Below, piece after piece: positions 32,288 through 41,599 of a stretch of 64,000 nt of DNA. Source of the DNA: Pantoea sp. GD03673 (GTDB lineage: Bacteria > Pseudomonadota > Gammaproteobacteria > Enterobacterales > Enterobacteriaceae). The notes beneath the pieces are model-generated. The model worked only from the letters and a program-made list of their open reading frames with translations. It ran no database searches and was not told the DNA's origin. The stretch lies in assembly GCF_029844725.1 (NCBI RefSeq), contig NZ_JAOCKJ010000003.1, positions 186,001-250,000 on the forward strand, written 5' to 3'. Made by a program: the position numbers and the translations under genes. Each line of letters begins with the position of its first letter. Position 1 is the stretch's first letter.

Positions 32288-32709
32288 CGATATTTCCTTA
32301 ATTTATGAGCCACAAGTGGCAGAGATGGCCTGTCTTCCAGAAGGTTACTTACCAGGATTTTAGGAGGAGACTCATGAAGAAGGGGTATCTTGAGATATCG
32401 CTTGCACTGAGGACTGCTTGACTAAAACTGCTTTGATAAGGTCTGTGTTCCAAACCGAGGTCGCTATTAAGTCATGCCTGAACAACTTAAGCAAACATTA
32501 TTTTAATTTAATTTTAACATCCAGACGCCCGGAGCGACCTGATTGATTTTTAACGTCTTTTCAGTTTTCAGGGCTGTCGGATGGATAATGATTGCTGAAC
32601 GGTCAGATTATTTAAAACGAACTTATTAGCGTCGCAGAAAATGTTACGACAGATCCGGGCAAATGAGGCGCAGCGATCATCCCTGTCGCTACGCCCTGTA
32701 AGGGTTCGG
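32288..32709. other. Long leader/promoter region of the cold-shock gene
   Basis: These 422 bases lie between csp and the MFS gene, both leftward. Much of it probably forms the csp promoter and 5' leader. The segment around 32490-32520 is very AT-rich. On the + strand there is a 15-codon frame with a strong ribosome site, listed separately. Confidence 0.5.
32374..32421 (+). CDS. Possible 15-residue peptide antisense to the csp leader
   Basis: AGGAGGAG ends 4 bases before ATG 32374, followed by 15 codons (MKKGYLEISLALRTA) and TGA. The ribosome site is as good as any in the window, but the frame is too short to judge by composition. It runs against the cold-shock gene leader and could equally be chance. 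Confidence 0.25.
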   Translation: MKKGYLEISLALRTA

Positions 32710-33906
32710 TCAGACTGGCTGAACCTGCTGACGGGCAGCGTGACGCGCCGTCATCACAAACACCATCAGACCGGCTACACCCAGCGCCACACCGACCCAG
32801 GCAGTGGAGATCCAGCCATAGCCCAGCGACACCGTCAGCCCACCCAGATAAGCGCCCATCGCATTGGCGATATTCAGCGCCGAGTGGTTCATCGCCGCCG
32901 CCAGCGTTTGCGAATCATTGGCGACATCCATCAGGCGAATCTGCAACGACGGCAGCAGTACCGAGCAGGTGCCAATCAGGAAGGTCGCCAGCAGTCCGGT
33001 CGCCACATGCTGAACCAGCACCGGGAAGGCCAGCATCACCAGCACGTTCCATAACAGCGTCCAGCCAATGATATTCAGCACCGCACCCTCTGCCAGTCGG
33101 CCACCCGCCAGATTACCGATGATCATCCCCAGTCCAAACGCCACCATCGCCCAGGGGATCAGCGAAGGAGAGATGCCAGCGATATTGATCAGCGTCGGTG
33201 CGATATAGCTGAAGATGGCGAACATGCCGCCAAAGCCGACCGCGCCGACCAGCAGGGTCAGCAGCACCTGTACGTTTTTCAGTGCGCCCAGCTCGCGCAG
33301 CGGATGTGCATCCGCATCGCCGGGGGTATAAGGCACATAGCGCCCAATCAGCAGGCAGGTCAGCAGACCAATCGCGCCCACAAAGGTGAACACCACGTGC
33401 CAGCTGAAGAGCTGCCCAATCCAGGAGCCGAGCGGCACACCTATCAGGGTCGCTACCGTCAGTCCCAGCATCAGCGACGCCAGCGCACGACCGCGTCGTT
33501 CAGGCGGCACCAGTGATGCCGCCACCAGCGATGCCACGCCAAAGTAAGCGCCATGCGGCAGGCCCGTGAGAAAGCGCGCCACCAGCAGGCCGTGATAGCT
33601 GTCGGCCAGTGCGCTGGCGACATTGCCGATGCTGAACAGCGCCATCAGGATCAGCAGCAGGGATTTACGCGCCATCCGTGCCGCCAGCACGGCAATCACC
33701 GGTGCGCCCACCACGACACCCAGCGCGTAACTGGCGATGGCGTTGCCCGCCTGCGGTTCAGTAATCGCCAGAGAGCGTGAAACATCGGGCAGCAGGCCCA
33801 TCATGATGAACTCACCCGTCCCGATACCAAACCCGCCCAGCGCAAGCGCCATTAACGCCCAGCGGACAAAACCGGCATCGTCGGTTTTATGCTTATTTTT
33901 TAACAA
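32710..33906 (-). CDS. MFS transporter (AraJ/YdhP-like DHA1 family)
   Basis: The 12-helix MFS protein has the pattern GGFGIGTGEFIMMGLLPDVSR in helix 1 and RPHGAYFG-like LTGLPHGAYFGVAS in helix 4, which fits the AraJ/YdhP group of drug/sugar exporters. No ATG lies between the far upstream frame start (34044) and residue M19. TTG 33906 with GGGA 7 nt upstream gives a 398-residue protein of normal family length, so it is proposed as the start. The substrate is unknown. Confidence 0.82.
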   Translation of the reverse strand: MLKNKHKTDDAGFVRWALMALALGGFGIGTGEFIMMGLLPDVSRSLAITEPQAGNAIASYALGVVVGAPVIAVLAARMARKSLLLILMALFSIGNVASALADSYHGLLVARFLTGLPHGAYFGVASLVAASLVPPERRGRALASLMLGLTVATLIGVPLGSWIGQLFSWHVVFTFVGAIGLLTCLLIGRYVPYTPGDADAHPLRELGALKNVQVLLTLLVGAVGFGGMFAIFSYIAPTLINIAGISPSLIPWAMVAFGLGMIIGNLAGGRLAEGAVLNIIGWTLLWNVLVMLAFPVLVQHVATGLLATFLIGTCSVLLPSLQIRLMDVANDSQTLAAAMNHSALNIANAMGAYLGGLTVSLGYGWISTAWVGVALGVAGLMVFVMTARHAARQQVQPV

Positions 33907-34120
33907 AATTGATTCCCAATGACCTGAACTGAAAAGCGGACGTGAGCCGGCGGGAGAAAGCAGAACAGGTTCCCGTCCGGATGAAGCGGCCAGACTATAG
34001 AAAGTCAGGCCGCAGTAAGCAACCCATTTTGTGATCTGGCGCACACCTTCGTTTGCAGGTTGTGACGCGTGAGTAACCCCAGAGACGGCATCCCGGACTC
34101 AGGGCGCGGATGCGGGCAAA

Positions 34121-35014
34121 TCAGTGTGCGCCGGTGCTTACCCGGCGGCCAATGTCTTTCAGCTGCGAATATTTCTCCAGCAGCTGAGGGCCATCATCCA
34201 GGCTCATGGCAAACATCCACATATAGGTCATCACCGAATAGATGTGACCCGCACTCAGGCCGCTCCGGTTCGACATCACCGCGATGGTGACCGCAAAGAG
34301 CAGCGCTGCCACGCTACCGATAGCCAGATAACCGCACGCTTCCCGATCCGACAGGCGAATCCGCAGACTGGCGAGCACGCCGTAGTGACGGCTGAGTGAC
34401 GCGGCGTTTGCGTTGCTGACAAAACGCACCTCTTTCTCCAGCCGGTTGTTCAGGCGGCCAAACAGCGCATCGTTTTTGCGGGTAAAGCCCGGCAGGAAAC
34501 AGGCGAAGAACAGCAGGATCGCCAGACATCCCACGCCCGTCCAGAACTCAATAGCCAGCAACATTACTGCGGCACCGGTCATGGAGGCCAGCGAGGTAAT
34601 CAGCACCGGCAGATGCTTTTCAAAAAAGTCCACGAACTCGCGGGATAAAGCTACCCGCGCGGCAATCGTAGACGCACTCTGTTTTTCGCTGCGTTGTGCC
34701 ACAATCACCGGCACAGCCAGTTCTGCGTAAATGCGGGCAAAAGTGCGGGTATCGACGCTGCGCCGTGCCGCGCCAATGGCCCACATGGTAAAGACCATGG
34801 CCGCATAGAGTACCGCATGCCAGGTTTTGCCGGAGAGGATGGCATTGATCGCAAAGCCCGCCAGCAGCGGATAAAGCAGATACATGACGTTTTCAGCCAC
34901 CACCAGCAGCAGCGTGAAGAACAGCTTGCGGCTATGGCGGCGGCCAAGCATTTTTAATGTCAGAATGGCGCTGCGGGGTTGTGCGACCGGCAGGATCGTT
35001 TTCAGGGGAAGCAT
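34121..35014 (-). CDS. ABC-exporter six-helix membrane domain protein without ATPase
   Basis: The 297-residue protein looks like the six-helix transmembrane half of an ABC exporter (LFFTLLLVVAENVMYLLYPLLAG at the start; SREFVDFFEKHLPVL coupling region) but ends without an ATP-binding domain, and none is encoded nearby. ATG 35014 (MLPLKT) has AGGGG-like sequence only after it, so the start is approximate. It diverges from a TetR regulator whose dyads lie in its promoter; it may be an efflux or signalling component needing a partner ATPase from elsewhere. Confidence 0.8.
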   Translation of the reverse strand: MLPLKTILPVAQPRSAILTLKMLGRRHSRKLFFTLLLVVAENVMYLLYPLLAGFAINAILSGKTWHAVLYAAMVFTMWAIGAARRSVDTRTFARIYAELAVPVIVAQRSEKQSASTIAARVALSREFVDFFEKHLPVLITSLASMTGAAVMLLAIEFWTGVGCLAILLFFACFLPGFTRKNDALFGRLNNRLEKEVRFVSNANAASLSRHYGVLASLRIRLSDREACGYLAIGSVAALLFAVTIAVMSNRSGLSAGHIYSVMTYMWMFAMSLDDGPQLLEKYSQLKDIGRRVSTGAH

Positions 35015-35040
35015 AGTTTCTGTTTCTGATATAGTGATTC

Positions 35041-35090
35041 TTGAGCGGTTGCTCAAGTACGAAAAGCAGTCTATTTGAGCAATTGCTCAA
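35041..35090. promoter_or_regulatory. Two TetR-type operators in the divergent promoter
   Basis: TTGAGCGGTTGCTCAA (35041-35056) and TTGAGCAATTGCTCAA (35075-35090) share 6-bp arms; the second is a perfect 16-bp palindrome. Centres are 34 bp apart. They lie between the ABC-membrane gene and the TetR gene, as expected for a regulator controlling both. Confidence 0.82.
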
Positions 35091-35118
35091 AGTCAACACG
35101 ACGGTGATAGAGAGAATA

Positions 35119-35694
35119 ATGAAAGAGTCAGCGGAAGCATTGAGAACCCGAATCCTGGATGCAGCGATTGCGTTGTTTATTGAGAAAGGGATTGAAAAAG
35201 TCACCACCCGGGAGCTCACCGAGTCCGTGGGTATTTCACGCAGCCACATTTACCACTACTTCAGTAACTGGCAGACGCTCTGCCTGGCGGCGCTGGAACG
35301 CTTTATGCGGGTCGATTTTGAAGATTTTGCCGCTGAACTGGCCGTGCTCACGCCCCGTCAGCGGCTGCATACCCTGTTTGAAAGCCATCTGCCGGATGCG
35401 CCGGATGCCACCTGGCAACTCTATGCCTCGTTCTGGCAGATGGCAGCGCACAATGACGCTTATGCGGCGCTGGCAGAAGAGATGACAGACGTGTGGCAGG
35501 CACTGGTAGAGGGGATAATTCGTGACGGCGTCACTGACGGCACGCTGCGGTGTGAGAATGTGCCCCGCACCGCCAGGCAAATCAGCGCCATGCTTAATGG
35601 CTATGCGGATTTACTGACAATAAATCCTTCGGCGTCCAAAGCTCGCGAAGCATTGGCAGACCTGAACCAGTTTATTGAGTGTGTCCTCTCATGA
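35119..35694 (+). CDS. TetR-family transcriptional regulator
   Basis: ATG 35119 (MKESAEA) follows AGAGAG; the longer frame would start inside the operator. The 191-residue protein has an N-terminal TetR helix-turn-helix (residues 8-55; ITT-type core VTTRELTESVGISRSHIYHYF) and a helical ligand domain of the BetI/TetR_C type. It probably represses itself and the divergent ABC-membrane gene through the TTGAGC-N4-GCTCAA sites. Confidence 0.9.
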   Translation: MKESAEALRTRILDAAIALFIEKGIEKVTTRELTESVGISRSHIYHYFSNWQTLCLAALERFMRVDFEDFAAELAVLTPRQRLHTLFESHLPDAPDATWQLYASFWQMAAHNDAYAALAEEMTDVWQALVEGIIRDGVTDGTLRCENVPRTARQISAMLNGYADLLTINPSASKAREALADLNQFIECVLS

Positions 35695-36171
35695 TGCCGG
35701 TTACCTGCTTATTAACCCTCAGCCTGTGGCCATATATTAATTAAATGTTAAAGAAAGGTTTATTATTTTAATTGGTCTGCGGTTTTCAGTGGCTATTAAT
35801 GCAGCTTCGTCAGTAAAACTGACTTATGCTTTTTATGTCTGAGAAGCCCCCTTTTTGATAGCGTTTTTAGCCGGAAACAGCTATTTACACAGATTATTAT
35901 CATTGACTTAGCGCATGTTAAGACAGGTAAGCTGGTGTTTTTACGCCATTTATTAGAAAGCCGTTACCGAAGCGGCAATAATGCATGCGGTCACAAACCC
36001 ACCAACTGATTGATTCATATAGCAAAGAATCTGTTATCGCCCGATAAAATTAATCATTGAGTCGGACCTGAAAAACACCTATATTGGCCGCGCTTTTCAC
36101 ATAGCCACCCATTTTAATTCATTTATTCAACTGTGACGCTACGCCCCCGTCCCGGTTGTAGGAGAGATATG
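35695..36171. other. 477-base leader/promoter region of dat-ddc
   Basis: The AT-rich non-coding stretch between the TetR gene and dat has no credible reading frame. It presumably holds the dat promoter. No known operator could be identified by eye. Confidence 0.45.
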
Positions 36172-37554
36172 ATGACGGATAAAGTCCGTATTGATAGTTT
36201 GAATGCACAGAACTTAGACGCAACCAACGCAACGTATTTAGCCCGTCAGGCTGAATTTGAATCAAACGTTCGAAGTTATCCTCGTAAATTGCCGTTCGCG
36301 ATTGCGAAAGCTCAGGGTGTCTGGATCACCGACGTTGAGAACAATCAGTATCTCGACTGTCTTGCGGGTGCGGGAACGCTGGCATTGGGTCATAACCATC
36401 CAGACGTTCTGCAGAGCATTCAACATGTCATTACCAGCGGCTTGCCGTTACATACGCTCGATTTAACTACGCCGTTAAAAGATGCGTTCTCTGAGTACCT
36501 GCTCTCTTTATTACCGGGCCAGGGCAAAGAGTACTGCCTGCAGTTTACCGGTCCGTCCGGCGCAGATGCCGTTGAAGCGGCGCTGAAACTGGCGAAAAAG
36601 CACACCGGTCGCTCCGGTATCATCAGCTTCTCGGGTGCGTATCACGGTATGACCCACGGCGCACTGTCGGTCACGGGCAACCTGTCTCCGAAAGAAGCCG
36701 TAGACGGCATGATGCCGGAAGTGCAGTTCATGCCTTACCCGCACCTTTATCGCTGCCCGCTGGGCATTGGCGGTGAAGCAGGCGTAAAAGCACTGACTTA
36801 CTACTTCGAAAACCTGATCAACGACGTTGAAAGCGGCGTCCGCAAACCGGCAGCAGTGATTCTGGAAGCGGTTCAGGGTGAAGGCGGGGTTAACCCGGCA
36901 CCGGCTGAATGGCTGCAGCGCATCCGCAAAGTGACCAAAGAGCATGGCATTCTGCTGATCATCGACGAAGTCCAGGCGGGTATTGCCCGTACCGGTAAAT
37001 TCTTCGCCTTTGAGCACGCGGGTATTGAGCCAGACATCATCGTGATGTCCAAAGCGGTCGGCGGCGGTCTGCCACTGGCGGTACTGGGTATTAAGAAAGA
37101 GTTCGATGCCTGGTCTCCTGGCCACCACACCGGCACCTTCCGTGGCAACCAGCTCGCCATGGCTACCGGCCTGACGACGCTGAAGCTGCTGAAAGAGAAC
37201 AATATCGCAGACAAAGTCGCCGCACAGGGCGAATGGCTGAAAGGCAAACTGGGCGAGCTGCAGCAGCGCTACCCGGTCATCGGCAACGTGCGCGGTCTGG
37301 GTCTGATGATCGGTATTGAGCTGGTGAAACCTGACGAGCCTGCTGACCATATGGGCAGCTTCCCGGCAGACGGTGAGCTTTCTGCTCTGGTACAGAAAAA
37401 ATGTTTTGAGAACGGCCTGATTCTGGAGCGTGGCGGACGTCACGGCAGCGTTTTACGTCTGCTGCCTTCCCTGCTGATCACAGATGCAGAACTGGACGTC
37501 TTCATGGATAAATTTGAAAACGCCCTGCTGTCCGCTGGCGTGAAAGCAGTTTGA
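36172..37554 (+). CDS. dat: Diaminobutyrate--2-oxoglutarate aminotransferase
   Basis: This 460-residue class III aminotransferase makes L-2,4-diaminobutyrate from aspartate semialdehyde with glutamate as donor. PLP-site residues are visible: [11 protein letters not shown] for phosphate binding, Asp265 in IIDEVQAG and the Schiff-base Lys294 in [15 protein letters not shown] stands 5 bases before ATG 36172; ATG 36169 is too close. The decarboxylase for its product starts 14 nt after its stop, which supports the specific assignment over ornithine or GABA aminotransferase. Together they yield 1,3-diaminopropane. Confidence 0.92.
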   Translation: MTDKVRIDSLNAQNLDATNATYLARQAEFESNVRSYPRKLPFAIAKAQGVWITDVENNQYLDCLAGAGTLALGHNHPDVLQSIQHVITSGLPLHTLDLTTPLKDAFSEYLLSLLPGQGKEYCLQFTGPSGADAVEAALKLAKKHTGRSGIISFSGAYHGMTHGALSVTGNLSPKEAVDGMMPEVQFMPYPHLYRCPLGIGGEAGVKALTYYFENLINDVESGVRKPAAVILEAVQGEGGVNPAPAEWLQRIRKVTKEHGILLIIDEVQAGIARTGKFFAFEHAGIEPDIIVMSKAVGGGLPLAVLGIKKEFDAWSPGHHTGTFRGNQLAMATGLTTLKLLKENNIADKVAAQGEWLKGKLGELQQRYPVIGNVRGLGLMIGIELVKPDEPADHMGSFPADGELSALVQKKCFENGLILERGGRHGSVLRLLPSLLITDAELDVFMDKFENALLSAGVKAV

Positions 37555-37568
37555 GTGGAGTGAATGCA

Positions 37569-39035
37569 ATGTCCCGGTTAAACCCGATTCTGGCGGCCTC
37601 AGCACAGAGTACCGAGGCCTACCAGCAGGCGATTGCCCAGAGTAGCGCGGCCGTCGTTAAGTGGCTGGAACAACCTGAGATGTATCAGGGAAAAACCGTC
37701 GCAGAGCTGCGCGAGCGCATCACGCTGGACTTCAATCCTCAGGGCCTGGGTAACCAGGCCGCGATTGAACGCGCCATCGAGTACTTTCTCAAAGACAGCC
37801 TGTCGGTGCATCACCCACAGTGTGTGGCGCACCTGCACTGTCCGAGCCTGGTGATTAGCCAGGCGGCAGAAGTCCTGATCAACGCCACCAACCAGAGCAT
37901 GGATTCATGGGATCAGGCACCCTCTGCCACCCTGATTGAAATGAAGCTGATTGAGTGGCTGCGTACGCAGGTGGGTTATCAGCCCGGCGACGCGGGCGTC
38001 TTCACCAGCGGCGGCACCCAGAGCAACCTGATGGGTCTGATGCTGGCGCGTGACGCCTGGTTTGCCCGTCAGGGTCATTCTGTACAGCAGGATGGCTTAA
38101 CCGGCGATCTGAAGAAGATCAAAGTCTTCTGCTCAGAGAACGCGCACTTCTCAGTGCAGAAGAACATGGCGCTGCTGGGTCTGGGCTATCAGTCTGTCAC
38201 GCAGGTGAAATGCGATAGTTTTGCCCGTATGGATATGGATGACCTGCGCCACAAGCTGGCGGCATCCAAAGCCAACGGTGAAAACATTCTGGCGATTGTT
38301 GCCACCGCAGGTACGACTGATGCTGGTGCGATCGATCCGCTGCGCGACATCGTGGCGCTGGCAGCTGAAGAGAACATCTGGGTTCACGTTGATGCGGCAT
38401 GGGGCGGCGCGCTGCTGCTTTCTGAAAAGTACCGTGACTATCTGGACGGCATTGAGCTGGTCGATTCCATCACACTGGACTTCCACAAGCAGTTCTTCCA
38501 GACCATCAGCTGTGGTGCTTTCCTGCTGAAGGAAGCGCGTCACTATGAGCTGATGCGTTATCAGGCGGCCTACCTGAACTCTGAGTTTGATGAAGCGCAG
38601 GGCGTGCCGAATCTGGTATCGAAGTCTCTTCAGACCACCCGCCGTTTTGATGCACTGAAACTGTGGATGGGTCTGGAAGCGCTGGGTCAGAAGCAGTATG
38701 CCGAAATCATCGATCACGGCGTGACGCTGGCGCAGCAGGTTGCCGGGTACGTTGATGAGCAGCCCGCGCTGGAGCTGGTGATGAAACCGCAGCTCGCCAG
38801 CGTGCTGTTCCGCTATCGTCCGGCACACCTGGCGCACCTCAGCAGCGCGGATATCGCCTTGCTGAACCAGCGTATCGGCGATGCCCTGCTGGAGTCAGGC
38901 CGCGCCAACGTGGGTGTGACCGAGCACGACGGTGTCACCTGCCTGAAGATGACCCTGCTGAACCCGACAGTAACGCTGGACGATATCAAAGTGTTGCTGA
39001 CCCTGGTGGAAACCACGGCACAGCAGCTGGTGTAA
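37569..39035 (+). CDS. ddc: L-2,4-diaminobutyrate decarboxylase
   Basis: The 488-residue group II PLP decarboxylase has the Schiff-base Lys307 in TLDFHKQFFQ, the ring-stacking His194 in ENAHFSVQK and Asp275 in VHVDAAWGG. It converts diaminobutyrate to 1,3-diaminopropane and CO2. ATG 37569 follows GGAG. Coupling to dat and overall length match the Acinetobacter/Vibrio-type enzyme. Diaminobutyrate can also feed hydroxamate siderophore synthesis in some bacteria, but no siderophore genes are adjacent here. A strong terminator ends the operon. Confidence 0.92.
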   Translation: MSRLNPILAASAQSTEAYQQAIAQSSAAVVKWLEQPEMYQGKTVAELRERITLDFNPQGLGNQAAIERAIEYFLKDSLSVHHPQCVAHLHCPSLVISQAAEVLINATNQSMDSWDQAPSATLIEMKLIEWLRTQVGYQPGDAGVFTSGGTQSNLMGLMLARDAWFARQGHSVQQDGLTGDLKKIKVFCSENAHFSVQKNMALLGLGYQSVTQVKCDSFARMDMDDLRHKLAASKANGENILAIVATAGTTDAGAIDPLRDIVALAAEENIWVHVDAAWGGALLLSEKYRDYLDGIELVDSITLDFHKQFFQTISCGAFLLKEARHYELMRYQAAYLNSEFDEAQGVPNLVSKSLQTTRRFDALKLWMGLEALGQKQYAEIIDHGVTLAQQVAGYVDEQPALELVMKPQLASVLFRYRPAHLAHLSSADIALLNQRIGDALLESGRANVGVTEHDGVTCLKMTLLNPTVTLDDIKVLLTLVETTAQQLV

Positions 39036-39059
39036 TTCAGCGCGTCTGACTACACCCCT

Positions 39060-39085
39060 AAAGGCGCCTTCGGGCGCCTTTTTCT
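39060..39085 (+). terminator. Rho-independent terminator of dat-ddc
   Basis: AAAGGCGCC, a TTCG tetraloop and GGCGCCTTT are followed by TTCTTTC, 25 bases after the ddc stop. Confidence 0.9.
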
Positions 39086-39381
39086 TTCTCTGCCGCTACG
39101 GATAACCCAGGCACCTTTACCACGCGCACCTGCCCGGCTTTACCCATCACAGCGCCCCCAATACGTGACGTTGTGTTCCGTCAACATCACGCGTGATAAA
39201 TCTGCTTATTAAGCGCGTTTAATCGTGAACCCGCATTACCTTTTTATCTGATATTAATTAACCGCATCACGATCAAAAAATAACACCTCTTTTTCAGTCA
39301 TAATACTCAAATTAACGTATTGATTAGCCGTTAATTACGGCAAGTCATCAGGGTTTATAAATTCCACAGGAGTTATTGCTT

Positions 39382-39516
39382 ATGCTGCTGCGTAAATTAA
39401 TTATCATTATTCTGGGTCTGATTATGGCGGTGGTCATTATTATTGCCGACAACCACGCTCATAAAGTGCATTCCCGTGATCATATTTTCAGTTTATTTTC
39501 ATCGCAGGACCACTGA
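39382..39516 (+). CDS. Small 44-residue single-helix membrane peptide
   Basis: AGGAG lies 9 bases before ATG 39382. The frame encodes MLLRKLIIIILGLIMAVVII and then a polar, His-rich tail (ADNHAHKVHSRDHIFSLFSS). One transmembrane helix is clear. About 300 bases of AT-rich upstream sequence could carry its promoter. It is isolated between the ddc terminator and the broken transporter gene. No homologue is recognised, but the ribosome site and helix make it a likely real small protein. Confidence 0.6.
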   Translation: MLLRKLIIIILGLIMAVVIIIADNHAHKVHSRDHIFSLFSSQDH

Positions 39517-39698
39517 TCTGCCCTAGCGCATGCCCGACCGCACTCACGCAGGATGCTGCCCTGTTCCTGTTGCCGTGGAAGCAGTGGTTTAATCCTCACT
39601 TAATAATGGCTGTCGCGTGTCATTCGGGTCAGGCAAATAATATCAAGGGCCGCATAACCGACATGCAGCCTGCCGGACGTCATTCCTTTATCCTGAAC

Positions 39699-41012
39699 TC
39701 AGCGCGACGGTGGCTCATCCAGCAGCCGCAGGTGGTCATCTTTATTCAGCGTCATCAGTGCAATAATACTGACCTGCGCAGTCGCCATCACATACCAGGC
39801 GGGAATATCCGGGTTGCCGGTCTCTTTAATCAGGCTGGTAATGATCAATCCGGCGCAGCCGGAAAACACCGCGTTAGAAAGCGAATAGGCCAGACCCAAC
39901 CCGGTGTAACGAACGCGCGTGGGAAACATCTCGGCCAGCATTGCGGGCCCTGGCCCCGCCAGCAAGCCGACCACGCCACCGGCGACAAAGACCACCAGCG
40001 CTTTAAGCAGCAGGCCGGTGTTCTCTGCCTGCAATATGTTTAACAGCGGCAGAGAAAGCACCAGTAACAGCACCGCCGCAGAGACCATGACCGCACGGCG
40101 GCCAATTCTGTCGCTCAGCATGCCAGCCGGGATGATGGTCGCGGCAAAGCCAAGGTTCGATATCACCGCAATCAGCAGTGCCTGATTAAAACCGGTATGC
40201 AGCGATGCCTGCAGGTAGGTGGGCATGATCACCAGCCAGGTGTAACCTGCTGCTGACCACACCATCAGGCGGCAGATACCGAGCAGAATCGTTTTCAGCG
40301 TGTCACCCAGGCTGGCGTCCACTTTTGCCGGGGTCTGCGCCTGCTGCTGAACAAACGCAGGGGTCTCTTCCATCTGAACCCGCAGCCAGAGCGCCAGTGC
40401 GCCCAGGGGAAGCGCAATAAAGAACGGGATGCGTCAGCCCCAGCTCAGCATCTGAACCGGCGTGAGCAGCACCGGGAGCAGCGCCACGATGCCCGCGCCT
40501 GCCAGCAAACCCAGCGCCACGGTAAAGGATTGCCAGGCACCATACAGGCCACGCCTGCCACGCGGTGCAAACTCGGTCATCAGCGAAACCGCCCCGCCAT
40601 ACTCGCCTCCCGCGAACAGCCCCTGCAGGATACGCAGACCGGTAATGATGAGCGGGGCCAGAATACCTATGCTGGCGTAAGTAGGCACCAGCCCGATAGC
40701 TGCTGTCGCCAGGGTCATCATGATCAACACAAAAATCAGCGTGGGTTTACGCCCGATGCGATCCCCCATCCTGCCAAAAATAATCGCACCCAGAGGACGA
40801 AAGAAAAAGGCGATGGCGAACGACGCATAGGTCAGGAGCAGCCCGGTCAGCGCGGATTCGCCCTCCAGCCGGAAAAAATTCTGCGCAATTACCGTGGCAA
40901 GAAAGCCGTAGACCGCAAACTCATACCATTCAATGAAATTACCCACCGACCCGGCAAGCAGGGCACGTTTTCGGCTGGCGGAGGAGAGCAGAGTTTCGGC
41001 GGGTAACGTCAT
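39699..41012 (-). pseudogene. MHS-family (MFS) metabolite:H+ symporter broken by a stop codon
   Basis: One reading frame of 437 codons runs from ATG 41012 to 39699 and is interrupted only by TGA at 40434-40436. The N-terminal part ends LSWG, then after the stop the same frame continues RIPFFIALPLGALALWLR. Family members read SWGWRIPF here, so TGG (Trp) to TGA is the likely change. The N-terminal half has the MHS signatures NFIEWYEFAVYG and GRMGDRIGRKP, and the C-terminal half has a second GMLSDRIGRR. It is like ShiA/KgtP/ProP-type symporters. It may be inactive, or read through at low level. Confidence 0.88.
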
Positions 41013-41162
41013 GGCAGGCGATCCTTTTTAACGCCTCATCAGTTGCTTATGATTAGCACAATCGCTGAATAACTGCGCAAACTTCTGCCGGTCGCGTTAA
41101 CGCCGACACAAAAATTCAGGGTTGTGCGCCCTTACACGCCCTTTTTCATCCTGAGTCCTTGC

Positions 41163-41181
41163 ACAACCGCTTTACGGTTGT
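41163..41181. other. Short hairpin upstream of the VF530-type gene
   Basis: ACAACCG, CTTTA loop and CGGTTGT lie about 40 bases before the start codon. No T run follows. Confidence 0.3.
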
Positions 41182-41219
41182 CAGGATGTGCGGCATTGAA
41201 TGAATCAGGCGAAGAGATA

Positions 41220-41531
41220 ATGAACGCACACACCTCAAAAGATCCGCTGCATGGCGTTACGCTGGAAATGCAGATAAACAGTCTGGTGGCGCAGTATGGC
41301 TGGGCGGAGCTGGGAAAACGGATCAACATTAACTGCTTTAAAAGCGATCCCAGCGTGAAGTCGAGCCTGAAGTTTTTACGCCGTACCCCGTGGGCGCGGG
41401 CTGAAGTCGAAGCACTCTACCTGGCCTCGTTAAACGCGCATCCGGCATCACGCGACGCATCGGCTGAAGAGGCCGAACAGCCACCCGCTTGCGATCCGTG
41501 GGGCAACTGGCGCGGTAACACACCGCAGTAA
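41220..41531 (+). CDS. VF530/DUF2132-type small DNA-binding protein
   Basis: ATG 41220 (MNAHTSK) was chosen over the longer frame from 41124 because GAAGAG precedes it and the family starts close to [10 protein letters not shown]. The 103-residue protein has the conserved [20 protein letters not shown] and [18 protein letters not shown] pattern of VF530 proteins, thought to be small DNA-binding proteins. The tail of about 30 residues is acidic and Pro-rich. It is a single gene with its own terminator. Confidence 0.88.
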   Translation: MNAHTSKDPLHGVTLEMQINSLVAQYGWAELGKRININCFKSDPSVKSSLKFLRRTPWARAEVEALYLASLNAHPASRDASAEEAEQPPACDPWGNWRGNTPQ

Positions 41532-41546
41532 CGCTGAACAGGCACT

Positions 41547-41586
41547 AAAAAAGCCCGCGCAGGCTAACCTGTGCGGGCTTTTTTTA
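41547..41586. terminator. Bidirectional rho-independent terminator
   Basis: AAAAAAGCCCGCGCAGG, CTAA and CCTGTGCGGGCTTTTTTT form a long stem with one mismatched pair and T runs on both strands. It serves the VF530-type gene and the converging mqo gene. Confidence 0.88.
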
Positions 41587-41599
41587 CGTCAGGCTGTCA

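Noticed and set aside
35870..35920. Fur box upstream of dat
   Set aside because: ATTATTATCATTGACTT has some Fur-like words but does not align with the 19-bp consensus well enough.
36511..37443. 310-codon minus-strand frame opposite dat
   Set aside because: dat is unmistakable on the + strand and the minus frame has no domain or ribosome site.
39699..41012. Two separate transporter genes
   Set aside because: The two halves are in the same frame, contiguous, and complement each other to one MHS protein with a single stop between them.
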